Assembly (NCBI GenBank): GCA_015501585.1
Contig: JADNRY010000005.1
Location: forward strand, 310,001 to 374,000
Direction: 5' to 3'
Length of the DNA stretch: 64,000 nt
Source of the DNA: Rhodocollybia butyracea
Taxonomy: Eukaryota; Basidiomycota; Agaricomycetes; Agaricales; Omphalotaceae
Positions 12,051 to 26,529 of the stretch are shown in pieces (the first letter of the stretch is position 1; the number at the start of each line of letters is the position of its first letter). A program made the position numbers and the translations under genes. Below the pieces are notes generated by a model that was not told the DNA's origin, did not search any database, and saw only the letters and a program-made list of their open reading frames with translations.

Positions 12051-14339
12051 GGCGGACCAGCGAAGGGAATATCCACATAATACGGTCACCTTTTATACAT
12101 GGAGAAGTTGGTAGAAAGTTACGTATAGTCATATTTCGAGAAAGAAGGCTCGTATGGTCATGAGAACCTTTCAATCGGACGTGTGATGTGGAGTAGGTAC
12201 CCCCGCCGATGCGTATTCAATGAGCATTGGATATTGACAAATAAAGCAAGAATGGGAAAGATATTGGTTTGATCATCATTGCCACATTAGCGCCTAGACG
12301 TTCACGTCAATATTCAATGTTCGACTATGTTCACGTTCAAGTCGGCCACGAATATCAAATATACCAAGCAATAGGACTGTACACTACTGTACAATACTAG
12401 TAAGAATACAATCGGTCATTTAGGTCCGGTAAACAAATAAAATATGTACGTGCCCATATTGAAATTTGAATCGAAAGGTCAGAGAAGGTCAGCCTGGCTC
12501 ATAACATGTTAGGTAGGTTGGAGCAATGTCTGTTTGTTGTTTAGATTTCTCAGGCATGGGTGGCAAACTTTGATTCTATATGCACTCGGGGCTCAAAGAA
12601 AATGCGATAAACTGAGGAGTCATGTTTAACTGGTCCCTGTATCTATATCAGGATTCCTACTAATAGAAACCGGACTATTTTCTATCGTGGTTGGACTGGA
12701 AAGCAATTTCAAAGACCAAGACACCAACAAACTGATAAACGTACCAAATTCCAGTGTGCTTTCATCCCGACTCTGGGCAAGCATGATAGAGACTCGAAGC
12801 CGGACCAAACCCTGAGCTATCTGAGCCAACACTGTGCACTTATGCTTGCCGATGTTAAGTTTAATGTAAGGTTTAACTAGAGGAGCCCCCAGGAAGCCCC
12901 ATGATCGCTACATCGCGTTTATTGCTCTACCGGGTTCCCAGGAACGCCCCATACTACCTCATACTACTCTTTCAAATACTTATACTTAAAAACTTTCCAT
13001 CAGGTTAACAATCAGTGGCGTCCGTACAGCGAACTTTCGTTTACTGTCACTTTTGCTCATTGTGGATGTTTTCATGACACCCGTGGATTGGCTGGAAAGG
13101 GTGTTTATCAAGCCCAAGCAACAGATCACATATAACGTATACGTACCTGTCGATGGTGCATTGAATCTCAGCGCAAGCACCGATAAAACGCGTAGGCTTT
13201 CCTAACAATCTCCTCCGACTGTCCAATATAAAAGATCTGAAAAAATCAAAATAAATGCCACTAAGTATAATCGGGGACTAAGCAAAGTGGATTTAGATGG
13301 GGAGCAAATGGGGAACAGGGTTGGGGATGTAAAATAACGGATCGAACTTACATGCTAGCATTTTGATGCTCTACCACAATCGACGCATCACAGGCTTGCC
13401 AGTAAGTCAGGCGCAAATTCTAAGACATTTTGTGTCCTTAGGTGAAGGTAAAATCCACCTCCCTTATTTAGCTTCCAGTCCTTGTCATCAGAAATGATAA
13501 GGGTGCAGCTGGGAAAACATAGAGAACCATAAGGCTATAGTAGTGCGTTCATCATTCTTTCTGATAGATAACGACTTCCTTCATAGAAGGAATCTCCAAA
13601 GCCTATGACAGTTTTGACCGTAACATATATCGTATTTTACCCTGGTTATCAGTTTAGATTTTGCTTACTATACCCATGATGCCTATGGGGGGCACCTTCT
13701 CCGCGGGCCAATTCTCAGTCGTCCAGTGATTAGCCCGCACGAGAAACTTTTATTGATTTTCTAGCTTGCGTCTGGCTGGAATGACTTAGGCAAATGCAGC
13801 AACAGTGCGGAGGAGATTAGTATAATAATAATGGTTAACAACTTACTATGTAACCAGGGACGACATAAGTTATTCGCATTGGAGTACCCCCACAATACAT
13901 GGTGAGAGCCAAATTTTTAGACACAGTGAACATGATGAATAATCATCGAAACGGGCAGCAAGAGTGCCGTCGAGGTAAGAACCTTGATTACCGGTCGATT
14001 GATCGACTGGGGCTAGAAGTGCACCAGTGAGAACATAAGGAGACCAGTAAGAGTACTGTAAGATGAAGAAGCCAGATCCGCTTATTATTAGTGGGATTTT
14101 GGGTGCCAAATCGCAACCGGAATACCACAGGAGTGTTGGTCCATGCTCATAGGCAGCTACAAGCCTCGTAAGAAAGAGTAAAATTCTGTAGACAAAAATG
14201 GAAACAACGGGTGCACAGAAATCCAATAGGTATCGTAGTTTGCGAACATTAAGGGAAAGAGGAAAGGGTATACTTATGTTACGGTGACAGGTTCTAATCT
14301 TCGTTCGAAGAATTTTAGAGCGGGACTTTTATAACGCAA
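12051..14339. other. Gene-poor stretch with weak coding-like patches on the minus strand
   Basis: About 2.3 kb between the P450 promoter and the 3' end of the first tubulin gene. No complete gene could be built. Two minus-strand patches look protein-like: 13,385-13,520 (contains DDKDWKLNKGGGFYLHLRTQ) and 13,870-14,226 (118 open codons, contains NQGSYLDGTLAARFDDYS). They may be exons of one decayed or unrecognised gene. Confidence 0.35.
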
Positions 14340-16212
<1,873 letters not shown>

Positions 16213-16422
16213 GGTTGAGAGAAGAAAACGTCAGTTGGTAAAACCAAAAAGTCGTGAGACAAATCCACAATGATCGCCGTTCACGGCTTCAATTCAGATG
16301 ATAAATCCATGATATTGCAGAGAGAAGATGCGTATGTAGTGACAAGGGAGACCAAAGAAACAATTATCAAGTAAAGTATGGTTTAGTGAAAGCTAAAAGA
16401 AGAAAACAACGACAGCCCTCGT

Positions 16423-18189
16423 CTAGTATTCACCCGCCTCTTCGATATCCGCCGAGTCAATACCAACTTCCTCGTAATCCTTCTCGAGAGCCGCCAAGTC
16501 TTCGCGAGCTTCGGAGAATTCCCCTTCTTCCATACCCTCACCAACGTACCAATGAACAAAGGCACGCTTAGAATATAAAAGGTCGAATTTGTGGTCGAGA
16601 CGGCTCCAAGCAGATGAAATCGCGGTGGTATTAGACAACATACACATGCTTCGGCTGACCTTGGCAAGGTCTCCGCCAGGGACGTGCGCTGGTGGCTCAT
16701 TACAGATACCAAGCTTGAAACCGGTGGGACACCAGTCAACAAACTGGATGGTACGTTTCGTCTTGATGATAGAAACAGCAGCGTTAACGTCCTTGGGAAC
16801 AACGTCACCACGGTAGAGAAGAGCACAAGCCACTGTAATACACACTTAAGTACCTCTCGAATGATTTTTATTTGAGCATACTCACTGTATTTGCCCTCCC
16901 TGGGTCACATTTGACCATCTGGTTGCCAGGCTCGAAGCACGAAAAGGTCATGTCAGCGACAGAGTTCTGTTCGTGGTGCGCCTTGTCAGCGGAGACAATG
17001 GGGGCAAAGGTAGCAAGGGGGAAGTGAATACGAGGGAAACTTTGGAACGAAATCAGAAGTGACTTGGGACACAAAAATTGAGACAAGCTCACGGAACCAA
17101 GTTAGTCTGGAACTCGTTCAAGTCGACGTTCAAAGAGCCATCGAAACGCAAAGAAGCAGTGATAGAAGATACGACTTGGGCAATCAGCCTGTTTAAGTTG
17201 GTCAGGCCAGGAGAAGGAATGCTCAAGTTCTTTTTACAAATGTCGTAAATGGCTTCGTTATCCACCTTCAAAGCGTGATAAATATATCGTTATACAAGTA
17301 AAAAGAAGGGACAATACCATAAACGAGCAGTCGGAGTGTTCGAGAGTGGTGTGGGTAGTCAGAACCGAATTATAAGGTTCGACAACAGAGTTGGCAAGCG
17401 TAGGGGCGGGATACACACTGAACTCGAGCTTGGACTTTTTGCCATAGTCCATGGAGAGACGCTCAAGGATGAGGGCACCGAAACCGGAGCCAGTTCCACC
17501 ACCGAAAGAATGGAACACAAAGAATCCTTGAAGACCAGAACAGTTGTCTGCAAGACGGCGAACCTTATCCATCACGGTATCGATCATCTCCTTTCCAATG
17601 GTGTAATGTCCACGGGCATCTGGAGAGACGCGATTCCGTTAGATCAGGGACAAAAAACTCCAACATGAGGTACAAACGTACAGTTGCTGGCAGCGTCCTC
17701 CTTGCCGGTAACAAGGGTCTCAGGGTGGAAGAGACTCCTGTATGGACCATTCCTGATCTCATCGATGACACCAGGCTCGAGGTCAATGTAGAGGGATCGC
17801 GGTACGAATTTGCCAGATCCACTTTCACTAAAGAATGTCGAAAACCCGTCATCGTGGTGGGATGGAGAACCTTCAGCAAGACGGCCATCGGGCTGTTCAA
17901 GTCATTCTAGCAGTGTTAAAGGTTATAAAATGCAGTATCACGCACGCTCAGACCATGTTCGACGGTGTAAAGCTCCCTTAAAAGATCATCGTATCAGTAT
18001 CACGCCACTTTAACAAAGGCAAAAATTCAAAAAAAAAAAAAAAAAACATAAACTCGACGCGTCTTTCTCGTCGCAGTTAACGGTCAAGGACAATTAAACA
18101 TTAAAAAAAACAAAAACAAAAAACTTACAGCAAGCATTGCCAATCTGCACACCAGCCTGACCCACGTGTACCGAGATAACTTCACGCAT
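16423..18189 (-). CDS. Alpha-tubulin, copy B
   Basis: Second complete alpha-tubulin, tandem with copy A and with the same N-terminus ([18 protein letters not shown]) and glycine loop ([17 protein letters not shown]). It differs at many sites: the loop near residue 40 is [15 protein letters not shown], the helix region reads [17 protein letters not shown], and the tail is shorter in acid residues ([11 protein letters not shown]). The first intron, just after the N-terminal exon, contains an A18 run at 18,029-18,046 and is longer than its neighbours. The stop TAG is at 16,423-16,425 and the ATG at 18,187-18,189. The two copies are clearly old paralogues, not a recent duplication, judging by changes spread along the coding sequence. 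Confidence 0.96.
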
Positions 18190-18517
18190 TTTATGATATT
18201 TCTGGGGAAAATAAAAAGTTTTTTTTTTTTTGACAAAGAATAAGCCTTTGAGCAAGGGGCGTGAATGGTATGAGTCTCACCAAGAGAAGATGGTTGGAGA
18301 AGGAAGGAGAAGCAAGAAAGTTTGAGACTTAACCGAACAAATCGTGATCAAAAATTTCCCACTCCCACGAGTGCAACTCCGAATAACCAAATTTGAGTAA
18401 CAACTGTAATTAACTTATGGTCTACATACTATAAAGAGTCCATGCAGAAGTCCAAACCAACTGTATAAAAACACTTGGAGTCAAGGAACCGAGGGTCACA
18501 CACATCGTCACCGAGCG
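18190..18517. other. Intergenic region upstream of alpha-tubulin copy B
   Basis: About 330 bp: 5' leader and promoter of alpha-tubulin B and the 3' end of the hydrolase gene. A T12-type run lies near 18,219-18,230. No gene seen. Confidence 0.5.
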
Positions 18518-21500
18518 TCCTTGCCAGCTTTTTGTTCCTCCAGTATCCCGGCGCGATCCACCCGGTCTTTAACCACACCTCTAGCCCTCTTAGTTTTCTC
18601 CTCCATAAAGTATCTGTCATGTCAGATGCGTCAACATGAGTTTCATATCATGATATGAACACTCACCGTAAAATCGCGTCCCATAGTCGAAGACCATGTA
18701 TACCAGGTATGATATGAGTTCGAACCTGCTGCTCCGACACAGACTGTTGGGGTGGTCTTATTGGGTCGTCATGAGGGTCAAAGGCAGCTTTCACGACATC
18801 TGAAGCTTTGAGCTTGGGCACAGTACGATGAGTAACAGGTACGGAATGGTAGATATTCATCTTAAGCAGAGCTAGGGCCTCAGGCTGGAGATATGAGTAC
18901 GCATATGTGCTATGGCGATGTTTTATTAGTCACTTACTGTATCTCTTCGTTTGGCGATAGAACTAGGCGGCGGACGCTCGTCGTCTAAATCGAACGGTCC
19001 ATACCGACGATCCTCCTGGATAGTACCATCGACAGGATTTGAGGATGTACTTCTCCCAGGAGTCCCGGCGGAGGCATTCGTAGGATCGTCATTCTCTCCA
19101 ACGAGTAAAAGGCCTTGATCTCTGGCACTGCGCACCAGAGCTTCGTATTTCCGTTCAGACTGTTGTCGGCTTTGCAATACTCTCTTCGCCTGCTTTGCGA
19201 ATCTAGAGTCCCATTCCTCCTGACCTCTGCTCCATCGGACTGCTGGTGCCTCTTTGATCAATCCAATTTGCGAAGGGCTTATTTTGAGGCATTGCATTTC
19301 CTCTCTGGGTTCCATATTTCTTGTATGTCCGTGAATGTCGACTCTTTCACGAATCATGATGAAGGTATCCTGTAAAGTATGACTATAGGACCATAGGACA
19401 CGTCCTTACTTACCTTTTGCGAACTAGATGCCTCGAGCCTATCTCCGTTTACAGTGGCTGTGGTCTCGGTTGAAGACAAGTCTTTCCGTTTGAAATTTTG
19501 CACCTGGCCTGTTACAGCGGTTACCTCATCTTCGAACAGTCTGTCTCCGTTATTCTGGTGATGATGCAGCCCTGAGGATGGTACTTTGCCCTTAAGTCTT
19601 TGAAACAGTGATCGTTTCTTCTTGTGTTCATCCAGCGCTTCGTTATCTACTGAAGCCCTCGATAGAGGTCGTAATTCGGGAAACGGCTCGAGTCCGGCAT
19701 TTTCGTTGGTGATGTGTTTAGTGAATTCTGCAATGGAATGGTACGCAAACTTGGCCTGATAAGAGTCTTGAGCGCAGGCGTTGTGACTATCAGCAACGAT
19801 TACTTACACTTTGGGTGAAGGTGAATACAGTCAATACATGGCACATGTCTTCAACGACACTCGTTAGTGAATAGTATATGTTCCAAGGATAGACCTACCA
19901 TCAAAGACTTGCAAATGGACCTTTGTTGGCGTGGTAAACTTAGCGGCGTTTTCGTTCTGTCTGTTTCCCTCCTTTAAGACACCTTTCCTAGCGGGGTATT
20001 CTTTTGGATGAGCCGCGCGATGTGCAAGATGGATAATCTCATCACGTAGGACTTCTCCGTCTCCTGCAATGATATACAGAGGTGGTAGATTTCCCAGAGA
20101 TCCTTGAACGATAGGCGAAACCAGCGGGTGTGTTAGTTGTCTAGGCCGTGACAATCGATCAGGACAATTAGTGGGAAGTCATGTTCATAATTACATGATC
20201 GCTTACTCTGTAGTTGCATATTGTTGAATTTGTGAGCGCAGCTCCAGCGGAACAGCGTTGGGATCCTCCATGAGCACTTTCGGTGGCTTTGGTTCCCACA
20301 AATCAATATCGGGATCCTCTCCGTCAGCACTACTACTCCCGCTCGCTTCTGAGTCATTCTGGTCGTCAGGATGGTGGAGCATTTCTTCTTGGCTCTGGAC
20401 GGGACCCGCTGTGTGGTCAATTCTTTCAATTTGAACTCGTTTTTTACTAGGAAGTAGCGTGTCTGCATGCCCAGGTTCTGGTGGAGGATTAGATTTGGTG
20501 GGACACACACGACCGCCGCTCGGAGGTAAAGGGTCAACTGGCCACAGCGTAGATGGCTTGGCCAGAAAGCCGTGCGGAGGAATAATGTCGGTCGGTGTAT
20601 TTTGCATTACACTGGGAAATGAATGCGTTAAGTCAACCCAAGGGCTGATAAGGACAGCTCCGGAAGGCATAGGAAGGCCCATATCGCGAAGCACAGTTAA
20701 AGTAGTCAAGCAGAGATTAGCACCCGCACTGTCGCCTGCAAGGACTATTTTATTTGGAGGGACAGCCTTGTGGTGGGCGCTAACAGGTGGTCGTATGAGA
20801 TATAAATATGCAGCCAACACGTCTTGCAAAGGCGCTGGCCATGGATATTGCGGTGCCTTTCGATAATTTACAGCGAAAGCGCGACCTTTGATCTTTCTAG
20901 CGTAACGTATAACTTGATATCGGTGAGTATTGACCGAGCCCTTTGAATCAATTTTAACTGTGGTATGCCGGTAATAATAATAAAAACTCAGACCCATGAG
21001 AAGCCACCTGAGGGTACGTAGGAGCATGAGGTCATTGCGTTATAAGAGATCGTAAGATACACATGCCTCCATGAACGTATAGCTAGAATAAGGCAACGTT
21101 ATGCAGCGAAAACCACATGTGAAACACGAACTTACCATGACCGTCTCGAGGTGCTCCATCCTGCTTATAGTCTCATTGATCTGAGATATGTTCTCACCGT
21201 TTGCGCAATTTACTGGGTCACTCGAAAGATATTCTTTCTCGGTGATCCACTCACACTCCACGCCGTCTAAACCTCGGACTTGCCACCACCGTTCCCCTCT
21301 GCAATGAAAAATCAGATCTAAAAAGCGAGACACTAACGATTCTTACCCGACGACATGTTTCAATTCTCTTGGACCGAACCAGTTGATTAGAATATCAGCA
21401 GCATCATTGCATACACTAAGAGGAGCTTGAACTGGAGCGACAGCAGCCCAATATGGCGCAGGGATATGAGTATTTGTGCTGGAACGGTATGTTTACGTTG

Positions 21501-22001
21501 AGTTTGGGAAAGCGTGTTTGGTTAGACGTACAATCCTTGAAGAGATTCAATGGTATTTTGAATTCCGAGCTCTAAGAACGCTATACATATACTCAAAGTG
21601 TTGAGACAACTGCAGACGCGATAACGAGACTGGGTGCACCTTTGACAATGTTGAAAGCTCTGAGATTTTAGCTATGGTTTCCTGTACTTTGAGTGTAAGA
21701 GAAGTGCTACGAACTCGTCAAAGAAGATATCATCTCGTGCTTCCTCTTCTTCACTGGAATCTTTGTACTTATGCGCACGCCGTTTACCGTGTCGCAGGAA
21801 AGTCTTAATTACGACTATACGGGGAGTTGAGGTTTCAGGCAGGCGTATCCAAAGAAATGCATACCCGGGGTGATGTGGACCGCAGCAGACGTAGTACTGA
21901 CCCCCATCTTGTGTCAATGAGAGTAGAGGAGAAAGTGAACAGATTAAGAGAAACATATTTAAGCGCCCATTAAACGTCATTGATAGGCGCCCACATGTCA
22001 T
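18518..22001 (-). CDS. Alpha/beta-hydrolase (fold-3, steryl-acetyl-hydrolase type) with long C-terminal extension
   Basis: A large serine hydrolase of the abhydrolase_3 / arylacetamide-deacetylase group, which removes acetyl or acyl groups from lipophilic substrates, often at membranes. The N-terminus from about 22,001 is hydrophobic, followed by KTFLRHGKRRAHKYKDSSEE. The oxyanion HGG motif is near 21,075. The nucleophile elbow is GDSAGAN at 20,717-20,737, and a later segment reads PPLYIIAGDGEVLRDE with a candidate catalytic Asp. After the core, about 300 residues are charged and low in hydrophobics (for example KKRSLFQRLKGK and WSRGQEEWDSRFAKQAKRVL), ending EEQKAGKDAR and a TGA whose complement is 18,518-18,520. 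The exon structure near 21,000 is uncertain. The start codon lies 31 bp from that of the divergent CPSF2 gene. Substrate not known. Confidence 0.75.
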
Positions 22002-22032
22002 TCTCAAGTTTTGAAATACTCACAACTCAAAA

Positions 22033-25000
22033 ATGATCACTTTTACACCTCTGTCGGGGGCAGCTCGAAGCTTACAAACGCCATTGTGCTACCTTCTTCA
22101 AGTTGACGATGTTAGAATTCTGCTAGACTGTGGATCCCCTGATTGGGAGCCAGAAAAGCAAGAAGAAAATTCTCGGCGACCTTGGGAGGAATATTGTTCC
22201 AGTTTTCGAGAGTAAATACAGTTTTTCAACCAACTGAACGTTGAGCTCAATCTGAATATCTAGATGTGCCCCAACTATTGACTTGGTTCTTCTCTCCCAT
22301 GGTGACCTGAAGCATTCTGGTCTTTACGCATATGCGCATTCACGATGGGGTTTGAAGGCTCCCACCTACACAACATTACCGGTTCAGGCAATGGCCAGAA
22401 TTGCCTCTGTAGAAGAAGTAGAAGGTTTAAGGGATGAACAGGATATCGGTGACCAGTTTGAAGTCACAGAGGGAGAGGAAAACGCCGTTAGTGCAGAGGG
22501 AGAAGAGGATAAAGCACCGGAACCGATGACGAAGAGCGGCAAGTACGTGGCGACGCTGAGGGAAGTTCAGGACTCCTTTGATTCGGTGAATACCCTTCGT
22601 TACTCGCAGCCTGCGCATCTGCAAGGTATGGTTTTCGCTCTCTCGTGTCTGTTACTGTTAACACTTCTGTGGCAGGTAAATGTCAAGGCTTGACTATAAC
22701 ACCGTTCAATGCTGGCCACAGTATCGGGGGGACAATATGGAAAATTCGTTCACCGTCCTCTGGTACTATCATGTACTGTGTGGATTTCAATCATATGAAA
22801 GAACGACATCTGGACGGAACAGTCTTACTACGGTCTGGTGGAATTTTCGAACCCCTTGCACGACCGGATTTGTTGATCACGTCTGCGGACCGTACTTCTG
22901 TGATTTCCAGTCGTAGGAAGGATCGGGATGCTGCTCTCATTGGTACAGTGGAAGCTTCCTGTGCGTTCTAATTTACTTACAACATTTATAGACACCGTAA
23001 CCGCGACACTCTCCTCTCGCTCCTCACTTCTATTGCCATGCGACTCGAGCACTCGTGTTCTCGAACTCCTTGTTCTTCTCGACCAGCACTGGAACTATTC
23101 CAAGCTTCGTTACCCAATATGCTTTTTGTCCCGTACTGCAAGTGAGATGTTGACCTTCGTAAGAAGCATGATGGAATGGCTTGGGGGCACAGTCAGTAAA
23201 GAAGACGTTGGAGAAGATGGGACTGGTCGTAATCGGCAAGATCGCAAACGCAGAAGAGGTGACGACGACGGAGATGAGGATGCGTTGGGTGCTTTTGCTT
23301 TGCGGTTTAAGTACGTTCTGCTTTTTTTTTTTTTTTTTTTTTGCTCCCAAAATGCTAATATCATTATAGACACCTTGAGTTTTTCCCAAATCCTCAAGCA
23401 TTGATCCAAAAGTATCCGTCGAAAGACCCGAAACTGATCCTCGCGGTTCCTGCTTCTTTATCTCATGGTCCTTCACGGCAACTGTTTTGTGATTTTGCTG
23501 CTGTTCCAGACAATGTCGTCCTCCTCACTGGCCGGAGCGAACCGGGTACTCTTGGTCGAGTCCTCTTTGATCGATGGAACGAAGGCCAACGCACAGAGAC
23601 CAAGTGGGATAATGGTAAAATTGGAAGTAACATCATGCTGGATGGCACCTTAAAACTACAGGTGTGTTTGGAAAATTTTAGCTTTATTTTCCCAGAGTAA
23701 ACTCGTCCCATAGATGAAATCCAAAGTACCTCTGCAAGGCGCTGAGCTCGAGGAATATCTGCAAAAAGAACGAGCTGCTCGTGAGAAAGAAGCCGCCAGC
23801 CAAGCCGCACTGGTCCGCCAGCAACGAATACTCGAAGCCGACGAAGATGACAGTGACTCGGATTCGGATGAAGAGGAGGAGGAAGACGAAGTACGCAGGG
23901 CCCTTGGGCAAAGTGAGGATCCCGAAGAACGGTCTTTAAAACGACAAAAAGGGGACGGCGGCGATGGTGATTGGAATAACATTGACGACGAAGGATTGAC
24001 CAAACAGCTACTTTCCTTCGACATTTACCTAAAAGGAAATGTTTCTAAAGCCACATCATTTTTCAAGAATGTCGGTGGACAGACACAGCGTTTTAGGATG
24101 TTTCCATACGTCGAAAAGAAACGACGAGTAGATGAATATGGTGAAACTATAGATGTAGGAATGTGGCTGCGGAAGAGCAAAATATTAGAAGAAGAAGCGG
24201 AGAGTGACGATATCAAAGACTACCGAAGACGACAAGCAGAGGAAGAAATGAAGGTGATCTTGTTTGTCAGGCTTGTGTTAATCTGAATACTGATAGCAAT
24301 ATTCCAGAAAGCTGCCTTGGAACCCCCTTCTAAATTCGTCACTTCCAAAGTAGAAGTCCAAATGACTTGTCGTCTGCTTTTTGTAGACTTGGAAGGCCTT
24401 AGCGATGGCCGTGCTATAAAAACTATAGTACCTCAAATCAGCCCACGAAAAATGGTACTTTCCGAAATGGTGCTCTGATTAATCGCTTAACGTCCACTCA
24501 GGTCATTGTCCACGCCTCTGATGATGCTACAAGTACTCTAATCGAAAGCTGTGCCAATATTCGGGCCATGACGAAAGACATACATGCACCTCGCATAGGG
24601 GAGAGTGTACAAATCGGACAGCAGATTAGTAGTTTCTCCATTTCGATCAGCGACGAGTTGCTTTCCAGCATGAAAATGTCACGGGTGCGTAACTTCTGCG
24701 ATTTAGAAGGCAAAGAAAACGCTAATAGTAGCCCCAGTTTGAGGATAACGAAGTAGGATTCGTGACTGGCCGTGTGGTCGCATCCGCAAGCTCAATCATT
24801 CCGATTCTTGAACCTGTTTCAGTGTCAGTACTTCCAAAGCCGGTTGCTGCTCCAGCTGGGATGGAGGATGCGCCACGTTTGTTGGGCTCTCGACCGCCTG
24901 CTACGTTACCCAGCTCGACTATGATCGGAGAGCTCAAGCTGACTTCGCTCAAAGCTCGTTTAACAGCGATAGGTGTACAGGCCGAACTTGTTGGGGAGGG

Positions 25001-25160
25001 TGTATTGATCTGCGGTGGCGGGGTTAGATCCGAAAACGAAGAGACTGTCGCCGTGCGTAAAATGGGTGCGGGAAGGGTGGAATTGGAAGGGAACGTGTCG
25101 GATGTATATTATCTGGTGCGCAAAGAGATATATGCTTTACATGCTCTAGTGGCTGCTTAA
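22033..25160 (+). CDS. CFT2: Cleavage and polyadenylation specificity factor subunit 2 (CPSF100/Cft2)
   Basis: Subunit of the nuclear mRNA 3'-end cleavage and polyadenylation complex; partner of the CPSF73/Ysh1 nuclease. About 850-900 residues. It starts MITFTPLSGAARSLQTP and has a metallo-beta-lactamase fold with a beta-CASP insert (ICFLSRTASEMLTFVRSMME). The place of the HxHxDH zinc motif is LLSHGDLKHSG near 22,290, lacking the metal-binding histidines. This is the normal state of this non-catalytic paralogue. An acidic Asp/Ser/Glu-rich linker (DEDDSDSDSDEEEEEDEV) precedes KKRRVDEYGETIDVGMWL, a CPSF2 hallmark. The C-terminal domain ends VYYLVRKEIYALHALVAA. One intron (about 23,311-23,370) contains a T21 run. 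It faces the hydrolase gene head-to-head and the HAD gene tail-to-tail. Confidence 0.93.
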
Positions 25161-25251
25161 AAGTGTACTCTGGATCCACCCCATGTACCTATGTATTAGA
25201 CCGACCTTGTACTCTATCTTTCCGTAGCTCTAACTCCAAAAATCTACCGGG

Positions 25252-26399
25252 TTACTCCGTCTCTACTGTGACATCTAGGCCTCCGTTATCTGAAATCTTA
25301 AAACTTACGCTAAAAAGCAAGGTCAGTGAACGAAAAGGAACGAGTAAAAGAGGCGTGCCTGGCCATATTGAGGACGAGGAAATCAGGTTTAACTGCTTCC
25401 ATCTGAGCTCTGGTGTGAGTAGTAAGGAGGCCTATTGTTCGGCAACCGGCCGATTTTCCGCTCTGAATACCGGCAGGCGCATCTTCCAAAACGACGCCTG
25501 TATCAAGAAGTTGGTTCAGATCGTTTATTGAGATCGGAAGAGAAAGTCACTGAAGCAAAAACGTACAGTTTTTGGGCTTGACCCCACATTTTTCCGCTCC
25601 TAGAAGGTACGGATCCGGCCTTTGAAGGAATCAGTAGGGAATGAGTATGTAAGAAAGGGATCTTGTAATCACGCTGGCTTTCCCATTTTAACATCTTCAG
25701 CTGCCACAAAAGCATCGGGTACGTCTATCCTAGCATTCGCGAGTGCGGATAGCGCATAAGCACGTGTAGCAGAAGTACAGATTGCCCAGGTGGGGCTCGG
25801 ATATAAACGGCTAGGACTGAGCTGATACATGTTCGACTTTAGTATATCATAAAGGATATCAATGCCCATTACCTCCTGCATGGTTTCTGTAACACCTGGA
25901 AGTCTGATGATTCCAGCTCTACCATTGGCCGTTGATTCCGTGACGATCGCCATTTCAAAACGATGGGCCTCCGCCTACATTGTAAAAAGGATGTTAAACA
26001 AGGTGGACCCGAAATCTGAAAGACGCACCGCAAGGGCATCGTCTTCTACGCCGCAGTATTTTTTGAGATTGTCAACAGTCCGAACGCCATGAGAAGCTAG
26101 GTGTAACGGATGGTAAGGTGATCGATGTTAGGGGACGTTGAAGGGAATCGTACAACTAAGGATATTTTCTACGTTGATGTTTGGATACTTTTGCTTGAAT
26201 AGCTCCCAAGCTCCCACTACACCTGCCGTACTGTCAACTAAGGTCCCATCCATATCACTTTGGTGAAAGTCTGAGAAATCGATAACCCAAAATCCAGGGT
26301 AACTTACAAAAGGCTGATTGAAAGGTTGAGAGAAAGCAATAAGCAATGTCAAAGTCAGACCACTTACGCTGCATCTACATGAAAACTAGTAGTAGGCAT
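25252..26399 (-). CDS. HAD-family sugar/glycerol phosphatase-like protein
   Basis: A haloacid-dehalogenase hydrolase of about 240-250 residues, similar to yeast GPP1/DOG1-type phosphatases for small phosphate esters. It starts MPTTSFHVDA at 26,399. Motif I is DMDGTLVDST (nucleophile and acid Asp) near 26,240. Further blocks are EMAIVTESTANGRAG (motif II region), DAFVAAEDVKMGKPA (motif III lysine) and VVLEDAPAGIQSGKSAG (motif IV acids). The C-terminus SVSFKISDNGGLDVTVETE is reached only if an intron at 25,310-25,358 with a GC donor (AG/GCACGC) is removed; otherwise the frame stops early at 25,310. Stop TAA is at 25,252-25,254, 92 bp from the CPSF2 stop. The start is 131 bp from the SEC15 start on the other strand. 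Exact substrate unknown. Confidence 0.82.
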
Positions 26400-26529
26400 T
26401 ATACAAACAAAACGATGGGAGGTAAGATACAAGGAACGTGCAATGCTCGAAGAAGTATGGAAATGTAAAATTGCCATTCCGTTCCGCCTCACCCGGAAAT
26501 TTAGCGCTCACTGTTCCGTTGCCACACTC

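Noticed and set aside
22290..22325. Loss of the zinc-binding HxHxDH motif in CPSF2
   Set aside because: Not an anomaly: the CPSF100/Cft2 branch is known to lack these ligands.
23322..23342. T21 run as a possible regulatory tract
   Set aside because: It sits inside an intron upstream of a normal acceptor; most likely a plain homopolymer/polypyrimidine tract.
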